A DNA stretch of 64,000 bases, from NCBI GenBank assembly GCA_965199905.1, contig OZ241366.1, positions 5,022,001-5,086,000 of the forward strand, written 5' to 3'. The DNA is from Ilyomonas sp965199905. Lineage in GTDB: Bacteria; Bacteroidota; Bacteroidia; Chitinophagales; Chitinophagaceae. Position numbers and translations under genes: made by a program. Positions 25,112-33,467 of the stretch are shown piece after piece; position 1 is the first letter of the stretch; each line of letters starts with the position of its first letter. The notes under the pieces were generated by a model, which saw nothing but the letters and a program-made list of their open reading frames with translations, was not told the origin of the DNA and did no database searches.

Positions 25112-27154
25112 CTATTTCTTCCAGATACAACGATAATTAAACCTCCGGTTCGGTGCGCTGTCGCCGCTGGTGCACAATGAAACCGGGTCTTTTAAATCAG
25201 CCGGGTTATCACACCAGTGATAATCAAAACTGAAAGCGTCTGTTCCCAGGTTCAGTAAGGTTTTTGGGATGGCTAACTCTAACTGATTGCCTTTGTAATG
25301 GTAAGAAATCTGCGCTGCTTCTACCCAATGATCGCCACCGGTATTGGCATCATAGCGCATTACGGTTGTTGTATTGTTTCCGGTTATCTTTTTGTTGATG
25401 ATAAAATCATAACCATACCAGCCGGTGTTTGCGTTTTGGTCAGCGTCTATCAATAACAACATCCAGTTGTTACCTGTTGAAGACGTCAATGGCTGGTCGG
25501 TTTGCGCATAAAAATAAATACTGCTTTTGTCAATGGCTACTTTGCAGGTAGTGATGTCATTGCGCCCGCTACTGTCGGTATAATGTAAACCGCCATAACC
25601 GTTATGGTCGCGGTGAAGCACGTCGCCTTTAGTATCGCGGTATTCGGTAGTGATGGCTTTCCAATCATTAAAAATGCCGTCAATTTTTATAGATGTAAAC
25701 CCTGTTAACTGAGGTATAGGACGAACACCTTTATAGCGGCGGATGTTTTCAGCCATCTGCATGTAATAATTATCCGTATAGCCTCCTTTCATTGGCTGAA
25801 TAGCCCTGTTGAATTCTGCGTTATAATGATCAACAAAGAAGTAAGGATTTTTACGGCGCATAAAATCAAAAGTGCCGGTATCCGGCTGATACTTGCCTGC
25901 CGTCCACTCGTTCCAGTCGTTAATATACAAAAAAGAAGGGTCTTCGTGCAAGGCTTCATTCCAGCGCTCCTGGAAATAGATGCCATACCCTTCGGGATGA
26001 GCGACTGTTTTCTTCAGCCAGGGAACATAAGCACTGTCGGGCAGATCGTAAGCATTCAATTCGGGTTCCCCCGTTTCACGGCTCCACGATTTACCCACTA
26101 AGCTTGACGGGTGCTGGGCAGGCGTTACCGCCATTTCTTCTTTGGCTCCTTTGTGATAAGAAATCAGGCTGTCCGGCTTCAAAGCTTTTACCTTCTCATT
26201 ACCCATGTCATAACCAAAGCTCCAGTTATCTTCTGTACCAACAAAACGTTTATTTGCCCATTCATAATAACCCCACCACATGGTACGCAACGTGAATGTA
26301 TTCTTTACTCCCTTTGTGTAATCGGTGTAAAATTTTTGAGTGTAGTCACTATCACCATAATTCGGATTGTTTTTGTCAGCGGATGCCAGGGAATCATAAT
26401 GCAAATTCGGATTCTGTGCGACCTGCGCGGTGGCATCTACCTGTGGCGAACCATTGTATAAAAGCAATGGCTTGCCATCCCAGTAAAACCAGAGGTCGCT
26501 GTATTTATTTGGCTTATAAATTTTATCGTACAAATCCTGCACAACTGTTATCACCGGGCCGTTAAATGCCCAAAAACAAAATTGGGGAACTTTGTTGCCT
26601 TCCTTTTTCATTTTCTCCATCACGGTGAAAATGGTATCCCATTCATCCCAATAACGAACAGCATTGGTTACGTCCATAATTACTACATCCACACCGGCAT
26701 CGGAAAGCATAGACATATCTCTGCGGATGACATACTCATCTTTACTTAAAAAATAACCGGCTTCCGGTTCTCCCCAATGATAAGAAGATTCTTTCCAGTG
26801 CGGATTTTTTGCATCCGATTTAGCGCTTGTATCAGCAGCCAGCACTTTGCTTACATCACCGGCATAAGGGCTTGATAGTTTCGCCCTGTCATCCGTATGC
26901 CAGGTAATGTAAAACATGCCTACTACACGCTGTTTATCTTTCTTGAGAGGTCCGGCTATTGTGATGCCGGGCATGGTTCTTCCCAGTGCATCCGTTGCTA
27001 CCCAGGTATCAGCGTATAAATCACGATAAGTGTTCTTCTTTTCTTTGATTGCTGTATTCGCAAGTCTTGCTTTACCGGTTTCTTTTTGTGAGAAAGCAGG
27101 TAACAAAATGAATAAATAAACGGGCAAGAAAAGGTTCTGTTTTTTTATCATCAT
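25112..27154 (-). CDS. secreted glycoside hydrolase family 71/99-like protein
   Basis: A 680-residue secreted protein. A signal peptide (LFLPVYLFILLPAFSQ) is followed by a TIM-barrel-like region (about 75-480) with FYITWHTDDR, DAGVDVVIMDVTNAVRYWDE, WNEALHEDPSFLYINDWNEW and other Trp/Asp-rich segments typical of the GH71/GH99-like clan. From about 500 to the end is a beta-sandwich resembling CBM9/DOMON domains (FTSIKIDGIFNDWKAITTEY; MLLLIDADQNANTGWYGYDF). The exact bond cleaved cannot be inferred; related enzymes act on mannan or alpha-glucan. It is the last gene of a run of minus-strand glycosidases. Confidence 0.75.
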   Translation of the reverse strand: MMIKKQNLFLPVYLFILLPAFSQKETGKARLANTAIKEKKNTYRDLYADTWVATDALGRTMPGITIAGPLKKDKQRVVGMFYITWHTDDRAKLSSPYAGDVSKVLAADTSAKSDAKNPHWKESSYHWGEPEAGYFLSKDEYVIRRDMSMLSDAGVDVVIMDVTNAVRYWDEWDTIFTVMEKMKKEGNKVPQFCFWAFNGPVITVVQDLYDKIYKPNKYSDLWFYWDGKPLLLYNGSPQVDATAQVAQNPNLHYDSLASADKNNPNYGDSDYTQKFYTDYTKGVKNTFTLRTMWWGYYEWANKRFVGTEDNWSFGYDMGNEKVKALKPDSLISYHKGAKEEMAVTPAQHPSSLVGKSWSRETGEPELNAYDLPDSAYVPWLKKTVAHPEGYGIYFQERWNEALHEDPSFLYINDWNEWTAGKYQPDTGTFDFMRRKNPYFFVDHYNAEFNRAIQPMKGGYTDNYYMQMAENIRRYKGVRPIPQLTGFTSIKIDGIFNDWKAITTEYRDTKGDVLHRDHNGYGGLHYTDSSGRNDITTCKVAIDKSSIYFYAQTDQPLTSSTGNNWMLLLIDADQNANTGWYGYDFIINKKITGNNTTTVMRYDANTGGDHWVEAAQISYHYKGNQLELAIPKTLLNLGTDAFSFDYHWCDNPADLKDPVSLCTSGDSAPNRRFNYRCIWKK

Positions 27155-27179
27155 AATGAATGATTAGAAGCTGATTTAT

Positions 27180-27322
27180 ATTAGAATGGGCTGTGTTATC
27201 AAATGTATGATGGATAAAAGTGAACCTTTACAAAGTGCGGAGCGCGTGAGGCATTGCATCCGCCGCGGCGAACACGCCCAGATCAATATCATACATTGAT
27301 AACACGACATTAGAATGAGCTG
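27180..27322. repeat. structured intergenic element: inverted repeat inside direct repeats
   Basis: ATTAGAATGGGCTG (27180-27193) and ATTAGAATGAGCTG (27309-27322) are 14-nt direct repeats with one mismatch. Just inside them, GTGTTATCAAATGTATGAT (27193-27211) and ATCATACATTGATAACAC (27288-27305) are an 18-bp inverted repeat with one bulged A. The core is G+C-rich compared with the surroundings. It could be a small non-autonomous mobile element, an RNA hairpin or an attenuator between the GH78 and GH71/99-like genes. Confidence 0.55.
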
Positions 27323-27336
27323 TTCTTTTGAAACGA

Positions 27337-29097
27337 TTACCTGATAATTCTTACTTCTTTCGGCGCACTGATGGTGGATTTTATTTTTCCATCCATACCT
27401 TTTACATGCTTCACTTTTACCAAACCATAAGGCGTTGGAAACGTGCCTTCGGCAAAAGTTAAATCACCCAGGTGCGGTTCTATTTTTATCTCTTTGCAAC
27501 CCGGCTTTGTTACCTTAATTCCCAACACATGTTCCGTGAGCCACGGCGTAGGTCCGCTTGACCAGCCGTGACAGAGGCTATGCCGGAAACCCACATAACA
27601 ATAAGCGCCATAATCGCCATGAATATCTTTCTGCCCCGGCTGTACCAATTCATCTATACGCGATGCATTGGGCAGCCAGTCTAAATCAAAATCTTCCCAA
27701 AACGTAGTAGCGCCTAAATTCAGCATCGCGCCCCAGTAGGTTCTTATGTTATCAAGCGCGCCCTCATAATCGTTAGCCAAAGCTTTTGCTTGAAGCATAT
27801 AATAGCCATAAAATGTAGAAAAACGATGAGCGCCGTCCACTGCAATTACATCTTTATCGGCTTTTTCGGCAGGCAACAAACCGGATAAAGCAAGCAAGGC
27901 AGCCGCTTGTTTTGAGTTGGCGGCATCGGGCACATTTTTGCGAAGTTTTGCAATCGCTTCCCGGCAGGTATGCGCGGTTGTATTATCATTCAAAACGGCA
28001 CATAATTCACTGCCCGCCTCTAAGCTCATTATCATCATTGCCTGCAGACCGGCATGAATGGCTTCCTTATTTTCACTGGATGGCCAGTCTAAAAACCGGC
28101 CACCGTCGTTGAGCGCCTCGCTGTTGTTAGCATCTATTTTTGTGGATAATAATTTTAGCAACCCGGTTAGATACGTTTTTTGTTTTTGCAGATATTTTAA
28201 ATCACCGGTATGCATATACCAATCCCGCTGAATAATGATCCACCACATGGAGTATGAAACCATACCGTTCATGTATTGAGGCAGCGGTGTAATGTCGCGT
28301 GCAAGATCAAGGCTTTTGGTTACCACTTCGTTATTGCCAAACACAGCAGCAATGGTAGATGTTTCGGGATGCATATCACCTATCCATACCAGCCGGTCGC
28401 GCTTAATGCCATCCCATAAATAATCCTGCATATTGAGATGCACGGTGTAAGCGCCGGTCAGCCATATTTTATTGAGTAATGTATCGCTGCAATGAAAAGA
28501 ACCGAGATAAGGAATGTCACGATAAGTAAAAATGGCACGCACTTCTTTAAGCTGCAATTCCGTAGTATCATCTGCCAAATCTATTCGCACAAAACGAAAA
28601 CCGGTATTGCCGATTTCCTGTTTGCCAAGCCATGGCAGCTCAATCATTTCATCACGCATCGCATGGTCGTTCGTTGCATTATGTGTCGGTTCAATATCGC
28701 TCATGGCTTCGCTTGCCGACTCGCCAAAACGAACCCGTAATTTCACCGGCAAATGCGAAGGAAACATACCCGTTACGATTTGCAAACCGCCATGAAGTTC
28801 TCTGCCAAAATCAAGTAAGAGCGCAGGATGTGTTGTGCGTGTGCTTTTTAAAATACACATATTGGCGTTGGCAAGGTCAGCCTGACCATTGCCCGGCAGC
28901 AGCAAACGTTCTGCATTTATAATACTGCTGTCGTTAGTAGACTGCCAGATAATTTTTACCGGCGATAAATATTTCCTTACCGTTGCCGTGTTCTGCGCTT
29001 CACTCATCCGGCTGCTGTCGAAAACCGGTGGCAACTGAGCATACACATTCATGGCAAATCCACATAGCACTGCAATCGTTATCCATAGTTTATTCAT
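27337..29097 (-). CDS. GH78-type alpha-L-rhamnosidase
   Basis: Secreted glycosidase, 586 residues from ATG 29095-29097 (MNKLWITIAVLCGFAMNVYA signal peptide). An N-terminal beta-sandwich (PALLLDFGRELHGGLQIVTG) precedes the (alpha/alpha)6 barrel with the GH78 signature DYLWDGIKRDRLVWIGDMHP, whose acidic residues include the catalytic acid, and a later TTFWEDFDLDW with the probable base. The C-terminal beta domain is complete. Somewhat short for GH78 because accessory beta domains are missing. It starts 30 nt after the upstream GH63-like gene, so the two are co-transcribed. Confidence 0.82.
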   Translation of the reverse strand: MNKLWITIAVLCGFAMNVYAQLPPVFDSSRMSEAQNTATVRKYLSPVKIIWQSTNDSSIINAERLLLPGNGQADLANANMCILKSTRTTHPALLLDFGRELHGGLQIVTGMFPSHLPVKLRVRFGESASEAMSDIEPTHNATNDHAMRDEMIELPWLGKQEIGNTGFRFVRIDLADDTTELQLKEVRAIFTYRDIPYLGSFHCSDTLLNKIWLTGAYTVHLNMQDYLWDGIKRDRLVWIGDMHPETSTIAAVFGNNEVVTKSLDLARDITPLPQYMNGMVSYSMWWIIIQRDWYMHTGDLKYLQKQKTYLTGLLKLLSTKIDANNSEALNDGGRFLDWPSSENKEAIHAGLQAMMIMSLEAGSELCAVLNDNTTAHTCREAIAKLRKNVPDAANSKQAAALLALSGLLPAEKADKDVIAVDGAHRFSTFYGYYMLQAKALANDYEGALDNIRTYWGAMLNLGATTFWEDFDLDWLPNASRIDELVQPGQKDIHGDYGAYCYVGFRHSLCHGWSSGPTPWLTEHVLGIKVTKPGCKEIKIEPHLGDLTFAEGTFPTPYGLVKVKHVKGMDGKIKSTISAPKEVRIIR

Positions 29098-29126
29098 AGT
29101 TTCACTATTATATTTTTTCAATACCA

Positions 29127-31043
29127 TCAATCAATTTCAATATTTAAACGAGATGACTGATTATTGTTTTTTATCTTATTAAGCGGCTGAAGCGGTTGCA
29201 TAATAAACCCGTCATCAATCAAAGAAATGAAGCCTAACAACGCGCCCCAATGATAAAATTTATCGCTGTTGGCAACATCATCGCCTTCGCCTGTTTCGGC
29301 ATTGTAGTTCTCATAAATGTATTGATTGCTTAACCATGATTTTAATAATAGTTTTTTCGATTTTTCTACCAGATCTTTTTTCGCCTCCGGCAAATTATAA
29401 TTCCGGAAACCGAGGTAAACTAGGAAATTCATGGGCGCCCAAATTCTACCGCGCCAATACGTATTATCGTGATACGCCGTATCGTTTCTGGCAGAAGAAG
29501 GCAGTATCCATTCGCCCCAAAATTCTTTAGAATTATAAAAATGTTCTGCCACCATTCGCTCTGCTTGTTGTTGCGTGGCAACGCCCGCCAGCAACGGGTA
29601 AAAAAGCGTAGGCGAAAGCCGGTAGCTAAACTCGCCATTATCTAACCGCTTGTTTAAAAAAAGCCCAAACTTATCATTCCACAACGTTTTAAGCGAAGCG
29701 GCATAGGTAGCTGCCCGCTGATGCAATTCTTTCTCAACATCGGGTTTGTTTAATTCTTTAGCTATATCCGCGAGCGCTCTGCAATCTTCAATATACAAGC
29801 TCATCAAACCAACATCTGCTAGTTGCTGTAAACGCGTGGTACTATCGTAAGGCGCACCATCATACATAGTAGAATTATCGAGCCCTGATTCCCATTTGGG
29901 AGCTTCTGTTTTTAGCAAGCCGGAACCCCAAACCAGATAGCCATTGATGTCGCGTTTTTTTATCCACCAGCGGTTCCAGGTCAGCAACTTATCAAACGTA
30001 TATTCCAGCAACCATTTTTCTTTGTATTTACGGTAAATCTCCCTTATCATCATTGCGCCTACCGGCGGCTGCGAACGGTCGTTTGTTTTGCCCAAACCAG
30101 CCGCATAATTGGGTATAAAACCACTGTCTGTAATTTCATCGGTAATAGCAATTGCATTGGCATAAGCCAGTTGTTTATCTTCGGTGGCAAACATCCACGA
30201 AGCAAAATAAGTATCCCAATCAAATATTACCCAACCCTTTGCATCCACACTCCAGATGCGGCTCACCGGCGCGATCACACGGTTGTGCGTAGGTTCATAA
30301 ATAACATCCCACGCCAGTACATTTTGCATCGCTTTATACAATTCAGCATCTTCCTTGTATTTTGTATACGTTGCTACCAACTTTTGTTTCGCAACAGCAA
30401 GCATTGCCGTTATTTCCTGTACTGATTTTTTTTCACCCACGCTGATTCCAATATTTTTTGTGAGCGTTGCAGCGGCAACCAGCGAATCTTTCCATTGCGT
30501 ATCAGCAATCGTATTGGTGATATAAACAGATAAATTTTTGTCAGGAAGACGTGCAGTAAAACTATTTACGGATTTTGCAATGGTGCCATCTTTATTCCAC
30601 AACATAGCCGGACGAATCAATAATTCATTCGCCGGATTTTTATTGAGCGGCGTTACCAAAACAACCAGATTATTTCCCTTTCCGGCGGTTTCTATCTTTA
30701 CTTTATCGCCACGCCAGCTTACCGTTAATTCGGTGTAAGAACCATCGTAACTGTGCATGCCAGGGCTTATGATTTCAACACCTTCGCCGCGCCTTCCAAT
30801 CAAAGCTTCTCTTAATATTTCATTTGATTTTTTATCCTCTAATTCCAAATTGATAGAGAACGCTTCGGGCAGTAAAACATACGATAATACACTTCTTGTG
30901 TTCCAGGTATTCCAGCCCGTTGCAAGATTGTTTTCTAATTGCGTATATTTTTCTGCACTATTGTGTTGCTGCGCCTTGCTGTTTACAGCAACACTCAAAC
31001 AGGCAACGGCAATCCACAAAAACGACAGGTTTCTTTTGTACAT
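29127..31043 (-). CDS. GH63/trehalase-like (MGH1-type) glycoside hydrolase
   Basis: Secreted (alpha/alpha)6-barrel glycosidase, 638 residues from ATG 31041-31043, which begins a clear signal peptide (MYKRNLSFLWIAVACLSVAV). Barrel signatures are WVIFDWDTYFASWMFATEDK (Asp-rich catalytic segment), NDRSQPPVGAMMIREIYRKY, PKWESGLDNSTMYDG and YWRGRIWAPMNFLVYLGFRN near the C-terminus, the pattern of mannosylglycerate-hydrolase/GH63 proteins. Substrate likely an alpha-linked oligosaccharide side chain; not further resolvable. First gene of the minus-strand operon with GH78; a 53-nt repeat shared with the GH106 gene lies 227 nt upstream. Confidence 0.82.
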   Translation of the reverse strand: MYKRNLSFLWIAVACLSVAVNSKAQQHNSAEKYTQLENNLATGWNTWNTRSVLSYVLLPEAFSINLELEDKKSNEILREALIGRRGEGVEIISPGMHSYDGSYTELTVSWRGDKVKIETAGKGNNLVVLVTPLNKNPANELLIRPAMLWNKDGTIAKSVNSFTARLPDKNLSVYITNTIADTQWKDSLVAAATLTKNIGISVGEKKSVQEITAMLAVAKQKLVATYTKYKEDAELYKAMQNVLAWDVIYEPTHNRVIAPVSRIWSVDAKGWVIFDWDTYFASWMFATEDKQLAYANAIAITDEITDSGFIPNYAAGLGKTNDRSQPPVGAMMIREIYRKYKEKWLLEYTFDKLLTWNRWWIKKRDINGYLVWGSGLLKTEAPKWESGLDNSTMYDGAPYDSTTRLQQLADVGLMSLYIEDCRALADIAKELNKPDVEKELHQRAATYAASLKTLWNDKFGLFLNKRLDNGEFSYRLSPTLFYPLLAGVATQQQAERMVAEHFYNSKEFWGEWILPSSARNDTAYHDNTYWRGRIWAPMNFLVYLGFRNYNLPEAKKDLVEKSKKLLLKSWLSNQYIYENYNAETGEGDDVANSDKFYHWGALLGFISLIDDGFIMQPLQPLNKIKNNNQSSRLNIEID

Positions 31044-31269
31044 GGAAGATGTATTTATAAAAATCGGACAGCTATGTTTTTTTATTTTTTTATTCTTAAA
31101 ACGCTTCACAAAAAAGTCTGATTTTTCATGTGGTAAGTGTTTGTAAACGGTTGCTGTTACTTACTTTTTTAATTAAGTTGTACAAGCCGTTAGGAACAAT
31201 CAAAACTGCATAGGCTTGAACATGGCAAACAGCTCATCAATGCAGCAATCATTTATGGTAAAAAAGAAA
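31044..31269. other. long 5' region of the GH63-like gene
   Basis: No gene recognised. AT-rich, with an almost unbroken T-rich block at 31074-31095 on the plus strand. If the repeat at 31270-31322 carries the promoter, this would be a leader of about 200 nt. Confidence 0.35.
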
Positions 31270-31322
31270 TACGCAACCAAAATAAAGGAATGAAAAAGAA
31301 GAAGTATCCTGCACTTACCTGT
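31270..31322 (-). repeat. 53-nt shared upstream element, copy A
   Basis: Plus-strand TACGCAACCAAAATAAAGGA ... GTATCCTGCACTTACCTGT. The same sequence with few changes recurs at 36940-36992. Both lie about 225 nt upstream of the start of a minus-strand glycosidase gene, in the same orientation. On the minus strand it contains a T-rich segment ending near TTATTTTGG, weakly like a -7 box. Confidence 0.65.
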
Positions 31323-31695
31323 GCGTGGTTCGAATGCGGCAATTGTTTCGTTACACAATAGCTATTGATAGATTGTGTGCGAAGCACTATAAAATTTGGT
31401 AGTGCTATAGAATGTAGGATGGTAAGGTTCTGATAATGAAACAGGGCGAAAAAAAGACACGCAAATAAGACGTTCAATGCCAAATTAAAGCTTTGGTTCG
31501 CAACTACTCAAGCTGTGGCTTTCAATGGATTTTCACTTAATTTGATTCTCTTTATCATTTCCGTTACCCTCAGTAAACTCGTTTGATAAACTCACAACTT
31601 GAGTTAATTAATGTAAGTTAGCGCACGATAAAAGGCAATCCTTTACTTTTATAAACCAACAATCTAATCGTAAATCATTACACAAAATCACCATT
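31323..31695. other. intergenic region between divergent glycosidase and DUF1080 genes
   Basis: Holds a hairpin AGCACTA-N10-TAGTGCT at about 31384-31408 and TACTTTTA, one mismatch from a -7 box, shortly before the DUF1080 gene. No gene recognised. Confidence 0.35.
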
Positions 31696-32436
31696 ATGTT
31701 TAAAACTTCATTATTTGCTTTGCTTTTTGCAAGTTGTTTTTTTCTTGCCTGCTCATCTGCCAAAAAAAATTCAGTAAACGAACAGCCTAACACCTTAACG
31801 CAAAAGGAAAAAAATGCGGGCTGGGTATTATTGTTTGATGGAACTACAATGAATGGCTGGCATACTTACAATAAAAGTACAGTAAATAAAAACTGGAAGG
31901 TAGCTGATGGCGCATTGGTAATGGATCCTGCTTTAGCAGACAGAGAAAATCATGGCGATTTGATTACTGATGATAGTTATCAGAATTATGAATTTTCAAC
32001 GGAGTGGAAAATATCTGAAGGCGGTAACAGCGGAATTATTTTCGACATAAAAGAAGACCCGAAATACCGGGATACGTACACTACCGGCGCAGAAATGCAA
32101 GTGCTTGATAATATAAAAGCAGACGATAATAAAAAAGGAGACCATCTGGCAGGTTTGCTTTACGATATTTCCGGCACTCCTGCATTGTCGAAGCCAAAAG
32201 CTGTAGGCGAATGGAACCAGGCACGCATTGTACAAAATAACGGACACCTTACCTTGTATTTTAACGGTGTTAAAACCGCCGATGTGCGGGTGGGCAGTGA
32301 AGCCTGGAAAAATTTAATTGCCGGCACCAAGTTCAAAAACTACACAAATTTTATGACTTCTCCCGATGGCAAAATTGCTTTTCAGGATCACGGGCATGAA
32401 GTAGCTTTTCGCAATGTGAAGATCAGGAAACTTTAA
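31696..32436 (+). CDS. DUF1080 (3-keto-disaccharide hydrolase) lipoprotein
   Basis: A 246-residue lipoprotein (lipobox FLAC near residue 19) with the concanavalin-like DUF1080 fold: GWVLLFDGTTMNGWHTYNKS, DGALVMDP, GDLITDDSYQNYEFSTEWKI, GNSGIIFDIKE, TGAEMQVLDN and KIAFQDHGHEVAFRNVKIRKL are the family blocks. Members of this family cleave 3-keto-glycosides made by Gfo/Idh-type oxidation, or bind sugars. It is the only plus-strand gene of the glycosidase region, transcribed away from the GH63-like gene. No 3-dehydrogenase partner lies in the window. Confidence 0.9.
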   Translation: MFKTSLFALLFASCFFLACSSAKKNSVNEQPNTLTQKEKNAGWVLLFDGTTMNGWHTYNKSTVNKNWKVADGALVMDPALADRENHGDLITDDSYQNYEFSTEWKISEGGNSGIIFDIKEDPKYRDTYTTGAEMQVLDNIKADDNKKGDHLAGLLYDISGTPALSKPKAVGEWNQARIVQNNGHLTLYFNGVKTADVRVGSEAWKNLIAGTKFKNYTNFMTSPDGKIAFQDHGHEVAFRNVKIRKL

Positions 32437-32918
32437 TTTTTTTTGCTTTATCGCAATTTTAATCTCCCATTTTATTTTTCAAATCTCATAAATGCCTGCG
32501 GCGTTATTTGTGGGTTGTGCAATAAAATATTTACTACTCAAATAGCTGACCGAAGAATTAGTAAATAGTTATAAAACAAGTGTTACGCTTTGCGTAACCT
32601 TTTCTATAACTGAATAGGGAAGTAAAATTTACAAATAGAAATCATTATTTACTATAGCACCGGATTTTTAGTAGGAGGCAGCAGCACATGCGATTATACG
32701 CTTCTATTTTTCCAGGTATTGCTGTCGGCAGCTACTTCTTTTTTTAAGCTTTGCATAATGTTTTTGTGGATTCTTCGGTTGTGCTAAAGAAGATAATTGT
32801 AATGCGCAGCAAAGCAAGATTATGGTAAAGTTCCCCGGTTGCTTTTTTCATTGGCTTTTATAATTATGATCAAACAAAAATCAATTTTTATTTCAGAAAC
32901 CGGGTTTACATGAAAGTG
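32437..32918. other. intergenic stretch with nested palindrome
   Basis: No gene recognised. At 32582-32598 GTTACGC-TTT-GCGTAAC is a perfect 7-bp hairpin followed by CTTTT, inside outer arms AGTTATA (from about 32568) and TATAACT (to about 32611). It may be a terminator for the DUF1080 gene or an operator. Between about 32700 and 32860 scattered minus-strand frames look like gene debris but could not be assigned. Confidence 0.4.
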
Positions 32919-33373
32919 CTATTCCAATATAATTTTGGTGAAAGAATATGCCGGTGAGGCTATTGTATAAATGCCATCTTTTATAACGGCTTTCTGATTG
33001 GAAACCGTTGAACGGATGGTATCGGGATGTTGTAATGTATTCATCGCAACAGGACTATCGGCGTCAACTGATGAACCGTTACATTCGTAAACTGTTTAGC
33101 CAATTGGGTTACATCAAATGCGCTTTGCCTTGCGGCATCAGTACGGTTGCATACATACAACACGAGTTTGTTTTTATCCATATTCCATGCGGCTTCTACC
33201 TGCAAGCCATAATCCAACTCGATAAAGTTGCCATACAATAACGGGCTGATGGGTTCTGTACTGATTGGCTGCGCCGTTACTTTAAAAGAATGTATATCAG
33301 TGGCATTTTTTTGAGCTTCTGCAAGGCTTATTATCAGTAAAAATGTATAAACAGACAAAAGAAGTTTTTTCAT
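32919..33373 (-). pseudogene. GH51-like arabinofuranosidase, internally deleted and frameshifted
   Basis: Starts with a good signal peptide (MKKLLLSVYTFLLIISLAEA) and the N-terminal strand of an alpha-L-arabinofuranosidase (ISPLLYGNFIELDYGLQVEA). After AAW it jumps to the C-terminal beta domain (NKLVLYVCNRTDAARQSAFD). The whole catalytic barrel, some 400 residues, is missing. After QLT a one-base deletion shifts the frame; the other frame continues DSPVAMNTLQHPDTIRSTVS and ends YTIASPAYSFTKIILE at 32919. Both halves match one family, so this is a deletion derivative rather than two genes. Not functional as an enzyme. Confidence 0.72.
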
Positions 33374-33467
33374 TTGCTTTTAGCCATCATGATTAATGAA
33401 TGAGGATTCAAAATACCCTTGCAGGTAAGAACGATTGTCATGTGCTTACCTGCTATAAATATTGAAA

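Noticed and set aside
31320..31345. GGTTCGAAT resembling a tRNA T-loop
   Set aside because: No acceptor or anticodon stem can be formed around it; no tRNA present.
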